A stretch of DNA of 64,000 bases from NCBI GenBank assembly GCA_902728285.1, contig CACVBU010000758.1, positions 1,795,768 through 1,859,767 of the forward strand, written 5' to 3'. The notes below the pieces were generated by a model. It did no database searches. It saw only the letters and a list, made by a program, of their open reading frames with translations, and was not told the DNA's origin. Below, one piece after another: positions 54,651 to 64,000 of the stretch. The DNA comes from Clytia hemisphaerica. Its lineage: Eukaryota > Cnidaria > Hydrozoa > Leptothecata > Clytiidae. How positions within the stretch are numbered: position 1 is the first letter of the stretch; each line of letters starts with the position of its first letter. Both the position numbers and the translations under genes were made by a program.

Positions 54651-55650
54651 GCATAATAATATTTCAACAATAGTAAAAAGAAAAACTCCTAACAGAGACC
54701 ACCACTAAACCAGGCGCGAAGATTTAGCGGGGAAGCATTTTTTTATAAAGACGGGCGGTTTTGGATTTTTTCAAAAAATAATATAAATTTTTAAATATAG
54801 CACACCTTTAAGTACTATAGAGCGAAAACTCAACTTTCCAAAAACTATAAACACTTTATATCCAGTACATTAGAGACCATGCCAAAGTTTAATATTGGGA
54901 TTTTCAAATTTCCAACATGGGGTCATGTCCCGAAATCACTTTCGATTTTGCACGGGTTTTTTGAGATTCCGGATCAAGAATAAGGAGAAGAAGACAGGTA
55001 GAAGGTTGGAGAAAGAAGTTGAAACACATGGAAATCCAATCCATTCCTATCTTGAGAAGAAGGTAAGCATAAATGTCTTTCTGATCTTATGTATATTGTC
55101 TAGATATTAATGGTCAAAACTTGGAAAAGCTTGCACTCTTCTCAGTGCCCCATTTTTAGCCTTGATGCCTGATGCTAAAAAGAAAACTAGATCATAGATG
55201 TTTTAAATCCCTGTGTACCTTTTCATACGTTGTTCCCTGTGTATCTTTTACGCTCCCTGTGTACCTTTTTGTATGCTCCCTGCGCCCCTTTTTGTACGTT
55301 CCTTCTGTGGTCCTTTTTGTACGTTCCCGTAAACTTCTTTAATATTGAATTCAATCAATTGAATAAATTTTCTTCGCTTGCTCAAAATAATGGCTCAGCA
55401 TATATCCATGGCAAAAATAGCCCTAACCGTCAACCGTTGAGTCTCACCCTTTTAAAGCCTTTTTTTCTCGGGAGATTTCAGCGAAACTGCACATTTGGTA
55501 TTGATTACTGTAAAGAGATTTTTGAATTGAAGTTTTGAATTTTTCTTTCCTTTCACATTCAGGTGCAAGGATTACAAATTCAACAAAGTTTGATAACCTC
55601 TACCAATACAATGTAGTGTAACTTGCTGGCAATGATGTAATGATAATGTT
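54651..55650. other. No gene; CCTGTGTACCTTTTT minisatellite at 55208-55330
   Basis: About five units of 'tccctgtgtacctttttgtacg' in tandem (about 25-30 bp period). A frame at 54895-55110 ends near a donor-like 'gaagaag|gtaagc' (about 55060) but lacks any other gene support. Confidence 0.45.
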
Positions 55651-55920
55651 GCTCAATTTTATAAGAACAATGAGGCTCAAAAATGCCAAAAAAATAAGAA
55701 CAACTTAAGAACAGTTGAGAGGCTGAAGTTAGAGAGTTATAGCAAAAAGAATCATTGGTTTCTAAAATCCTCTAAATAGTAAAGTAAATAGCCAGAACTT
55801 GTTTTTTACCTTAGAAAAAATAAGAACAAAATAAGAACAATTCAAAGTCAAAGGGCCAAAAAAATAAGAACAGCCGAGCCTCAGCAAAAATTTACTGGTT
55901 CTTATAAAAAAAAAGTGTAT
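55651..55920. mobile_element. Family K TIR element
   Basis: 'gctcaattttataagaacaa' on the left, 'ggttcttataaaaaaaaagt' on the right, with 'aataagaaca' and 'gaggct' motifs inside. The left end lacks the terminal 'acacg'. Confidence 0.65.
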
Positions 55921-56363
55921 TGTTCCAAGATGTGATTTAATGATCAATGATACAAATGTCATAGAGTTTAGTTTATCAAGACTCAAATTTCACAGAAAAA
56001 GTTTGCTGGAAAGTGTTGTAAATATTTAGCAATAACTAAATGTGAGAATTTCTATTTGTGAATGGTATATTATGATGGTTTGAAATATTGATGACAAGGA
56101 AGTTTTTCATATGAAATTAAGGTGTACAACATATTTCGATACATCCCAAATTCATTGCCATATTTTCATATTGGTCCCTTAGACAGTCTCAAGATATTTT
56201 GGCACTTTCTTACTCGGATGAGTCTTAGAATAATCAACTTGTATATCTAATATTTTATTTCCTTAATATTAAGGTAAAAACCAATGTTAGTTAAATAAAG
56301 TACATTTATTTTTGTGTTAAAATGATTATCATTTGCATGCAATTTTTTAACAAGTTTATAGAC

Positions 56364-57574
56364 TTAGGGAGTGATCAGAAAGTATCTACTAGGGGGGGGG
56401 GGTGGAGGATTCTAGGGGGGGGCTCCAAAATTTTTTCGAGGGTTTAGGGGGGGGTTTCAAATCTTTTGGGCAACTCAAGAGAAAATGAAGGAAGTCTAAT
56501 TTCATAGTTTTACGTTTCAAGATTTCAAAAAGTTTGTCAAAAAGACAACTCAGAATTTATTTTATTGGATATATGTACATGTCATACTAACATTATTTGG
56601 GCATCATTGCCTTGCCCTTTTGGTTTGTAGCATTGAGCTAGATGAGGGAAGTAGATTAGTAGCTTTCGCAGCTCATCAGAGTGGTTTGAAAAAGTACTTT
56701 TTAGAAAGAAATTTGTCTTTTAGCTAAAATGGTGGTGAAAAACATTTTCTCCCGTCGGCGCAAACCATGGTTGTGCCTCCTTAGTCTCTACTAATATCTT
56801 ATAAATTACATACACAGAGCTTTGACAGACCCTGGAAAACCTGAAAAATATAGGTTTATAGGGAAATTTCAAACTCAGAGAATTTTATTTTTCAGACTCC
56901 TTTTAACAACAGAATAGCTTGTATTTTAGGGTCTCGAGTACCTGATCTTCAAAATTTTCTCCCTTCGGGGCCAACCATGGTGGCCCCTCAGGATATTTTG
57001 AGTAATTGAGATGCCTCTGTAATGTAGGGAGATTGTGTATCAGGGAAAATAAGCCGTAATTTTCTCCCAAAACTTAGGGAAACTCAGAGAAAATAACTCG
57101 TTGATTCTTATTTTAACCCTGGACCAGTTTAGGAGATCACACTACCATTTTGATTGACATTTACACCACGGGTTCTTTTCCTTTGTTTACTTCAGAGAAA
57201 TTCCGTCGTAACCATGGAAATCGACGGAAAAAATCCCGTGGTGCAAACGTCAATCAAAATGGTAAATCTCCTAAAGGACTATACTCAACTTTACAGGGCT
57301 AAACTATCTCCCTTACCTAATTTTGACATAAAAAACTGTCATACAAACAAATAATACTCTTTGTACCGCATCTGTAAGAAAATTTTTTTTTGCGTAAAAA
57401 TTTTTCTAGTAGGGGGGGGGCGAAAGGGGGGGGGGGTGCGAAAAAATATTGGGCCTTATGAGGGGGGTTCGAAATTTTTTTCCAGGCTAGGGGAGGGGGT
57501 GCGAAAGTTTTTTGGGATTTTTCAAAATATCCTCCACTCCGCCCCCTAGTAGATACTTTCTGACCACTCCCTTA
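56364..57574. mobile_element. 1.2-kb TIR element with G-rich subterminal arrays
   Basis: TTAGGGAGTGATCAGAAAGT.. at 56364 and its near-inverse ending 'tgaccactccctta' at 57574. Inside the left end 'aggggggggg' motifs alternate with AT-rich spacers (56391-56460), and inside the right end likewise (57410-57500). The middle (56560-57120) is unrecognised. It contains a nested 148-bp element at 57128-57275. Confidence 0.7.
57128..57275. mobile_element. 148-bp TIR element nested in the previous one
   Basis: TTTAGGAGAT, then ACCATTTTGATTGAC and CACCACGGG on the left, inverted on the right to ATCTCCTAAA. The arms make up about two thirds of the element. The 66-codon frame over it is incidental. Confidence 0.75.
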
Positions 57575-58265
57575 TATCATCTGTGAACATGTCTATGTCT
57601 TTGAAATAACGACAATTGTTATGGTTATATTTTGTTTTGCATCGGATATTGCTTAATAAAAGGCTTTAATGAATCTAAGTTACTAAGTTGAGGCTTTATC
57701 TGTGGGGTTCGACTGCGACTGCGACTACGACTTACAATCCACGCTCTGGGCTATTGGAGGAAATATTTAACCACATCTTTGTGGCTCTTGTTTTTTCATA
57801 GAATTATCTTACTTTTTCAGTACCAAAATTTTATTTTTCGTTTTGAGCCAGAATACTATTCAACATTTTTGAAAAGTTGAAAAGTGAGAAACACATAAAA
57901 AAAAGAAATTTTTACTACTGGTTGAAAAATTATGACATTAAACTTTTTTTTCTAAGTTTGAATCCGATTTTCCGACAGGTCCTTTGGCCCTCTAGGCTTC
58001 TTGTTTACTTTTATAAGGGGTTTGTCTCGTTTAGTTTTCAAATTGAACAGAAAAAACACACAAACAAAACAAAACCCGAAAGTAATTTTTCATAAAATTC
58101 GGCATTGTTTTTTGAGCTTATTACTTATTTTAAAAATTTTTATTTGATCGCCCAGTTCGGGGTGAATTATCTGAAATAAATATGTGCTATGTGGAGATAC
58201 GATCGTTCTTTTTTATGTTACTTTCAATGAGGTCAATTTGAACAAGTTCTTTATTGAAGTGGTAA
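57575..58265. other. No gene recognised
   Basis: AT-rich sequence with a short 'cgactgcgactgcgactacg' run near 57712. The 72-codon frame 57877-58095 is Lys/Phe-rich and unrecognised. Confidence 0.4.
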
Positions 58266-58517
58266 ACGTTGTTTTTTTATAAGAACATCCAAAAATTTTG
58301 AAGCCTTCAGATGATCTTAAACTTTTTGAGTTTTAAGCTTAAAAATTTTCTTAACATGTTCTTATTTTCACCATTTTTTGATAATTTTTGCCCATTTTTC
58401 TAAGAACCCAGCTGTTTTAGAGTCGGTAAAGCCTTAAAATGTTCTTAGTTTGTTCTTAACATTTCGGCCATCGAAGTCTTATGTTCTTATAAAGTTTGCT
58501 CTTATAAAGAAACGTGT
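58266..58517. mobile_element. Family K TIR element
   Basis: 'aacgttgtttttttataaga' to 'cttataaagaaacgtgt'; interior with 'ttcttaacatgttctta' and 'cggccatcgaagtctta'. Similar to the fragments at 11466-11575 and 62750-62945. Confidence 0.65.
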
Positions 58518-58689
58518 GGTAGAATTACAAATTTTGAGGAATTTCATTTAGATAGGGTTGGCAACACTTTTTTTTAAGAACCAATAAATTTTTAATGAGG
58601 CTCGGCTGTTTTTATTTTCTTGCTACTTTGAATTGTTCTTATCTTGCCTGGGGGTGGGGGTACTACCCTTGTCGACTGATGGGGGTGCT

Positions 58690-59322
58690 GCAAATTTTTT
58701 TTCCGTGAACGGACGGAAGTATCTTCGACGGTCAGAAGTATCTTCGACGGTTAGAAGTATCATCTTTTGACGGCCCCTTTTCCCTTTCCTATCTTTCACC
58801 TTATCTGTTTTTTCTACTTTCTGAGACTTAGTTTCTCATTTCTGACTGAGTTTTCATACCTGTCAATCATTTGTCCATCAATTTCGACCTGTCTAATTTT
58901 CGCACCGAGTGGGATTCGAACCATCACCAAATAAAGACCTTCAGATTCGGAAGCCAGCGCTCTATCCGTTGAGCCATCGCCGCACAGCAAATTCACACAA
59001 TTCATAACATATTATACCAAACTGGCAAAAGACGGGGGTAATGTTATTATAATATGGGTAAAAGTACCCCTTTTTTTAACTGACTGAAATTCGAGCCGTT
59101 ACTAGCAACCCTGCGGGACCCAAGGCGCCGAGTATGCACCCGGCACAGTGACAAGCCGTTACTAGCAACCGTGACCCTACCTAATTGATTGGTAATGACC
59201 CAATACCCCCTAAACCACGGAATGACGGATAGGAAAAATTAAAAATGATACTTCCGACTGTCAAAAGATGATACTTCTGACCGTCGAAGATACTTCCGTC
59301 CGTTCACGGAAAAAAAATTAGC
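58690..59322. mobile_element. Mutator-like TIR element (633 bp) with perfect 9-bp target duplication
   Basis: Terminal inverted repeats of about 75 bp (left 58690-58770, right 59248-59322) start GC(A/T)AATTTTTTTTCCGTG. They contain the unit 'gaagtatcttcgacggt' about three times. GGGGGTGCT flanks it at 58681-58689 and 59323-59331. Long terminal repeats with a 9-bp duplication are the signature of the Mutator superfamily. The interior has a tRNA-like sequence and a direct repeat 'agccgttactagcaacc' near 59094 and 59155. No transposase. Confidence 0.85.
58902..58983 (-). tRNA. tRNA-like sequence (SINE head or tRNA pseudogene)
   Basis: On the minus strand: acceptor GCGGCGA pairs 6 of 7 with TCGGTGC. 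D-arm 'TGGCTCAACGGATAGAGCG' and B box 'GGTTCGAATCCC' are canonical. The anticodon-loop position reads TTCCGAA (CCG, Arg-type), but the anticodon and T stems have several mismatches and about 10 extra bases lie before the T arm. The sequence downstream on the minus strand ('gacaggtcgaaattgatgg') may be a SINE body. It is unlikely to be a functional tRNA. Confidence 0.55.
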
Positions 59323-59589
59323 GGGGGTGCTCCGCTGAGGTTCGAAAAAATGACCTTACGTGGGACTCGAAATTTGCGAAAAAAATGACCCTGAATGGGA
59401 CTGAAATTCCAAAATGTTCTCAAATTTTCTACTTTTCCCCTAAATTTTCCCTACGAGGGATTGATTTTTCTATTTTGGTGTTTTTTGTGACCCTACCTGG
59501 GACTCGTGGAGGTTAAAAAAAGGTACCCTGACCAGCGCATCCCCGTAACCCATCTTGCCCTAGTACTCCCCCCCCCCTGGGTCATCTTG

Positions 59590-60168
59590 TTCTTATTTAT
59601 AGGACGAAATTGAAGTATTAGAGGATTTACCCAATTTTTACTACTTTACTCCTAAATTGCTTAAAATTCATAGTGATTCTAGAGACTCCACATTATTCTT
59701 AAACTGTTTCTATTATTGGCAATTGGCAACCACATTAACGCTCTATATGCATTTTTAATATACCTTTGGAACAATTAAACTAATAAGAAGAAAATTACTA
59801 GAATGATTCATACAAAATTGATTATCAGGAAAAATATAACAGAGTGAATTTCTCATGATTGAGCAGATGTTGATGATTGATTGAAACAGTTTTCATTTTA
59901 ATACAAATTTGGGTTTTCAGAAGTGTAGATTTTTGACATTTTATGGTGCAGTATCATAGTATAGGATAGAAGAGTTGTAAAGTGGAGTACTCGAACACGT
60001 ACGGGGAACATAAATTTGTTCGAGTTTAAGAAATTTCAAGTTATGGAGTAAGGTTAGGTTTATAAGGTATTATTTAACTGAAGGGTCGAGAAAACTTGTT
60101 CGAGTTATAGGTCGGAGTTGCAAAAACTCGATAATCAGCCATACCTGGCACTGCGTACCTATAAAGGT
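59590..60168. other. No gene recognised
   Basis: AT-rich; a 'ttcgagtt' motif recurs between 60015 and 60130. No open frame or element ends are clear. Confidence 0.4.
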
Positions 60169-60746
60169 ATACCGTGAGCTTGGGTAACTTGCATCAGTGG
60201 AGGCTAACATGCATACACGCTTTTTTTTATAAGAATACACTTTATAAGAATGTCCATGATGAAAATGGCCAAAAAACTAAGAATATTCTAAGAATATCAC
60301 CATCATGGAATTTTGCTATTAAAGCTAAGAAAGCCATTTTAAGAGCATTTTCAATTATAAATTGTCAATTACCCCCAAGTTAGGCTCACTCCTTTTACAA
60401 AGGTGCAACTTTATGCTTGAGACGTATGTACTAATAATGTTAAATCTAGTATGAATTATGATCCTAACCTAAGAATGTGCCGTAAGAATATGGATGATTT
60501 TCCCAAAAATGTTAAGAATATCCATGATGAAATGGATTTACACCTTTCTTATAAAAAAAAGAAGCGTGTAGCCTTCAAATGAATGACCTGGCTGGTCATC
60601 AAAATACAAACTTAAATCAAAACAAAAATGGTAGAGTAGAGCTGCGAGCAGAGCTGCGTAGTTGTATTTTAATGACCAGCCAGGTCATTCATTTGAGGGC
60701 TATGCGTGTTAACCTCCACTGATGCAAGTTACCCGATCCCACGGTA
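60169..60746. mobile_element. Nested set of TIR elements
   Basis: Outer arms: 'taccgtgagcttgggtaact' from 60169 and its inverse ending 'cccacggta' at 60746, about 45 bp and including 'ttgcatcagtggagg'. Inside lie a family K element (60214-60569, 'acacgcttttttttataag' to 'aagaagcgtgt') and a 133-bp fold-back (60570-60702). The fold-back arms are 38 bp: 'gaatgacctggctggtcat' and its inverse. The 69- and 79-codon frames here are incidental. Confidence 0.75.
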
Positions 60747-60903
60747 AAAGATACAAATTTTCCTTGATCTTGTTTGAAATATTTTTTGGGGTAAGTTTGA
60801 TGTATACATAACCTTTCATCATTTAAACGTGAAGATTTTAAATTGACATCGTCATAAAATGCAATTTCATACTTTTTTGAGAGCTCTAATACTTTATGCC
60901 ATA

Positions 60904-60943
60904 TAACGTTAGATGAACGTTGAAACAATGATGTGTGCCAGCT
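60904..60943. repeat. AACGTT palindromic element, half copy
   Basis: 'aacgttagatgaacgttgaa' followed by 'gtgtgccagctag'. It matches the right half of 36119-36214. Confidence 0.7.
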
Positions 60944-61026
60944 AGTAATGAAAATTTCAAGGTAAAAATTCTCAAACTCCCTTCTTACAGGCCTGGTAGG
61001 CCATTCAGTGGAGTTAAAAATAACGA

Positions 61027-61331
61027 ACTTGGGCTAGGGCAAAATGGGTTACGGGGATGCGCCGCTGGTCAGGGAACCTTTTTCAACCTCCACCAGGCCC
61101 AGGTAGGGTCACAAAAACACTAAAATAGAAAAATCAGTCCCTCATAGGTGCCTTTTTTTGGAAAATTTGGAATTTCAACTTTTTGAAATTTTACTCCCAT
61201 TCAGGGTCACTTTTTTCGGAAATTTCGGCAAAATCTTTGAAAAAACGATTCCCACGTAAGGTCTATTTTTCGAACCTCAGCAGAGCACCCCATGTCGGTT
61301 GGCAAGGGTAGTACCCCCTCCCCGGGGTAAT
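61027..61331 (-). mobile_element. Family C TIR element, inverted copy
   Basis: Left 'cttgggctagggcaaaatgg', right 'agtaccccctccccggggta'. Iterons 'ctcataggtgcc', 'cccattcagggtcac', 'cccacgtaagg' are the inverse of copy 1. Similarity to copy 1 continues to 61371 ('ggggaccaacattttagtta'). Confidence 0.75.
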
Positions 61332-61679
61332 TTATACCACTCCCCAGCCGAGGGGACCAACATTTTAGTTAGAATTTTTGGGTACTTCCATATTTCCATT
61401 GTTTCAGAGAAATTTATCAATCTCATTTTAAAAAGTTCTCTAGCCTTTTCATTTTCTACCTTTGCATAGAAAAAACTTTGAAAGTAAGGCTAGAATACAC
61501 TATGAGAATATCAAGCTGGATAAATTTGCAAAATCTGATATGAGAAAAACATTAGACAAGAAAAATCTAGCAAAATGCTTTTAGCGACACGAAATTTCTA
61601 ATTGGAAATATCTTTTCCAAAATTGTTACAAGAAGAGCTAAAAGTATAATTATAATATACATTTTGAGGGTCTTGGTGT

Positions 61680-62306
61680 CATTGTGGTATGAATTCTTTT
61701 GGAGGCACGTGGTTGGTGGCAAGGTGTTTTTTTATGGTTTAAGCTTAAAAATTTCCAGTCTCAACATTCAATTTGTTATACACAAGACATCTTTTACATC
61801 TTTCTCACAACTTGAAACGTCATAGGGATATATAATTGGCAATCAAATACACCCCCTTCTCACAGACCCACTAGGGGCTCTTCAGGGAAGAAGACTGAAC
61901 TATAATATCATTACTGCGGACATAGCTAGAACTAGCCTGGAGATCCATGCTATGATTACTTATTTTATATACTGATGGCGAAATATATAGCATGGTAAGG
62001 GATGAGAGTTTGAATTTCCCAGATCCTAATGACGGTTAAAAACACAGCCGCAATCAAATTCTGTTATTTTTTCACTGGTCACGCACTTTCTTAGAGAAAA
62101 TGCAACTTTCGAAATTTGGTCTTTATTTTAGTAAGTGAGGACAGTACTTAGTTCGAATTTCCCACTGTAAATCTTTTGAGGCAGAAATCTGCCTAACAGG
62201 TCATACCCGTCCTGTATACATCACATTATAAAAATACAGGACGGGTCTCCTGTCTAAGCTAGAACATGAAAAATCAGCATATCCAGTGAGTGTATAATAA
62301 ATTCTT
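61680..62306 (-). mobile_element. Diverged copy of the 51176-52383 element
   Basis: 'ggaggcacgtggttggtggc', 'acacaagacatctttta', 'cgtcatagggatatataatt' and 'ctgcggacatagctaga' are the inverse of sequence at 51655-51975. The end 'atatccagtgagtgtataat' matches the terminal repeat. A truncated family A end (61852-61885) and unrelated sequence interrupt it. Confidence 0.6.
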
Positions 62307-63116
62307 GAGTTAAGGACATAAAGGCTTAAAACTCAAAAAGTCAAGAACATCCGAAAACGTGTATGTACTTCGTTCATACTGTAACTTATTGTACTCTCAT
62401 TTCTTGTAATAAGAAGAGAAAGAGCTAAACTAGACTAAAAAACAAACACATGCTTAGGTTGAACAAAGCATTTTTGAGATTATAAAAACGTTATCTAAAT
62501 ACCGATGTACTACACTTTCATATCATATGTTGTGCGAGAGAAAAGCGAGAAAAGTCAGGAGGGAGAAAAATTACATAAAAAGTAAAATATCAATGCAGGA
62601 ATGCAGGTTTTATTGTACTGTTTTTGCATTTTTCATTGGAGAAATTATGTGAAAAGTAATTTAATTACTCGTGGATGAACCTAATTTAAGAAAGGGTTTT
62701 AGTTTGAGCACTTGCCTGTTTTTGGCTGGGTAACTAGGTTTTTAGGGTAACTTGTGGCTTGAAAATTTGATTAAATTACTCTTAAAATGTTCTTTTCTCC
62801 ATTTTGTGACCATTTTTATCCATTTTCCTAAAAAATCGAGTTTTCAAATCAACAAAGCCTTAAACTGTTCTTAACTTGTTGTTAGCATTTCGGCCATCGA
62901 AGCCCTATACTGTATTCTTATATAGTTTGTTCTCATAAAAAAACATGGATGATGGATTTGGTGGGATTCTTTCAAACACTGGGAAAATATGAAAATATGG
63001 TCGACAATTTTTTTTAGGCACTCTGAGTAAAAATTACCCTTAAATCTCATCGCAGTAGCATCGGGAATTCAGATAAAACCTCACTTCTTTCGGAAATTAA
63101 ACCGAAAAACTACCCT
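62307..63116. other. No gene; family K fragment at 62750-62945
   Basis: The K fragment includes 'cttaacttgttgttagcatt' and 'cggccatcgaagccctata' and ends 'ttctcataaaaaaacatgg'. Otherwise unassigned AT-rich DNA. Confidence 0.45.
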
Positions 63117-63290
63117 CCGAAACTATATCAACAGTTCCTGATCACGCCATCACACCAAAAAATATTTCACCTCGCGCTCTAACGCATCGCATCGAAAGAA
63201 TTATCTTATCAATCACGCCCATCGCGCTTTTTGAAATGAAGTGGTAGTCACGCAATCTTGTAATCACGAAAACCGTTGATGGTTCCTAAG
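63117..63290. repeat. Family G fragment (TCACG iterons)
   Basis: 'gatcacgccatcacacc', 'atcacgcccatcgcgc', 'agtcacgcaatcttgtaatc' recur. The flanks 'caacagttcctgatcacg' and 'cacgaaaaccgttgatggtt' are loosely inverted. Confidence 0.55.
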
Positions 63291-64000
63291 TAGTTTAAAC
63301 TTTCAAGCCTCCCAGAGAATAAAAACATTTTGTTGCTCCTAACTGAATCATGTGGTTTAACTCCTGTTCTATAAATTTACTATAATGTTTTTTAATGTAT
63401 TTGAGACCATCGGATATTATATTTCATTTGAACATGAATACTGATAATTTCTCATGTTACAATGTGTTATCTAATTTTTGCAAATGGAAATTCTCTTTTC
63501 AAACTTTTACTTTGCTTTTAAAAGAAAAGATACATTTCGTTAGGGGAGTATTAGATTGATGATATTTTTCTATGATTGTAGTCTGTTTGAATATAATCAG
63601 CTTTATGAAAATACTGCTTGGCTTGCTAACTTGAAACATTTTTGTCCCGTCGGTATTTACGATACGTTGGGGAAAAGGAAAAACTCGATAAGCCAAATTT
63701 ATCTGGTTGCTGGTCGTGGTCACCAGTTGGTCGCAGTCGCTGGTTGGTCGACATTTCTGGTCGATGCTCAGAAACTCCCCTAATATCATTATTTTCATTT
63801 TACTCTGCGAGGAGGTGTTTCGATAGGCTGTGGACATCTTTGGAAACTTTTAAAAGTTGTGTACTTATGATAAGTGTATAAAGGAAAACTTTGAGTAATG
63901 CCCTGTGATTCGCTTACTTTTCAGAAAAATGAATACTCTTTAAACTGAAAAGTGTGGTGAAATCGTGTAAGTTGAACCATAGCATAACCTTGGGACCCCT
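63291..64000. other. No gene recognised
   Basis: Overlapping frames of 75-112 codons on both strands at 63499-63881 share the same bases, have no conserved motif and lack promoter or splice context. I do not call them. Confidence 0.4.

Larger units (their letters stand above)
58647..59583 (+). mobile_element. Family C TIR element, split by a Mutator-like element
   Basis: Ends 'cctgggggtgggggtactac' and 'tagtactcccccccccc' are inverted. ATCTTG flanks the element exactly (58641-58646 and 59584-59589). To its left, 58565-58640 is the start of a family K copy. Removing the inner 633-bp element and one 9-bp duplication leaves 295 bp, close to copy 1 (310 bp). Confidence 0.75.

Noticed and set aside
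54895..55110. Possible exon ending in a GTAAGC donor
   Set aside because: A single donor-like site with no acceptor partner, homologue or conserved motif.
63499..63881. Overlapping open frames on both strands near the window end
   Set aside because: Mutually overlapping, no motif, no promoter or splice sites; consistent with chance.

Overview
The window is animal nuclear DNA: AT-rich, with spliced genes (GT..AG introns), TATA boxes and a very dense load of small transposable elements. No prokaryotic, viral or organellar gene order is visible. The mix of many short collagens, a secreted beta-rich protein of a type I associate with cnidarians and other marine invertebrates, and ORF1-type retroelement remains suggests a marine invertebrate, perhaps a non-bilaterian such as a ctenophore or cnidarian. 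This placement is inference only.

Two gene groups are supported, all on the + strand. (1) Three collagen genes at 20938-23079, 29772-31813 and 38453-40249 are spaced 8.7-8.8 kb apart, each with a TATA box. Each encodes a signal peptide, a short N-terminal segment with two cysteines, about 115 Gly-X-Y triplets and a cysteine-containing C-terminal domain of 112-130 residues on its own last exon. I counted the helix in all three: 27+88 triplets in A and B, and essentially the same in C, broken at the same place by two extra residues. This suggests three chains that co-assemble. A broken collagen fragment lies between genes B and C (34455-34535). (2) Two tandem paralogues of a 203-residue secreted protein lie at 43783-47558 and 50134-53325. 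Each has four exons with identical phases, and the proteins are about 88% identical. They sit inside a duplicated block that also carries a TATA promoter, and in the downstream copy a recognisable LINE reverse-transcriptase tail.

Most of the rest is repeats, including two tRNA-derived SINEs with target-site duplications, a 5'-truncated retroelement with an open ORF1 and poly(A) tail, and many terminal-inverted-repeat (TIR) elements, often nested. One nest is at least three deep: an AAGAACA-type repeat holds a TGGGACT-iteron element, which holds a 633-bp Mutator-like element, which holds a tRNA-like sequence. A striking theme is a set of unrelated ~300-bp families (called A, B, C, D, E, F, G here) that share one design: G/C-rich ends and a family-specific short motif repeated every 20-45 bp inside.

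Layout: 1-20600 repeats and unassigned DNA; 20.7-23.3 kb collagen A; 23.3-29.6 kb repeats; 29.6-32.1 kb collagen B; 32.3-38.3 kb repeats, collagen relic and SINE; 38.3-40.5 kb collagen C; 40.7-43.2 kb repeats with the retroelement; 43.3-53.6 kb duplicated secreted-protein genes; 53.6-64 kb nested repeats and unassigned DNA.
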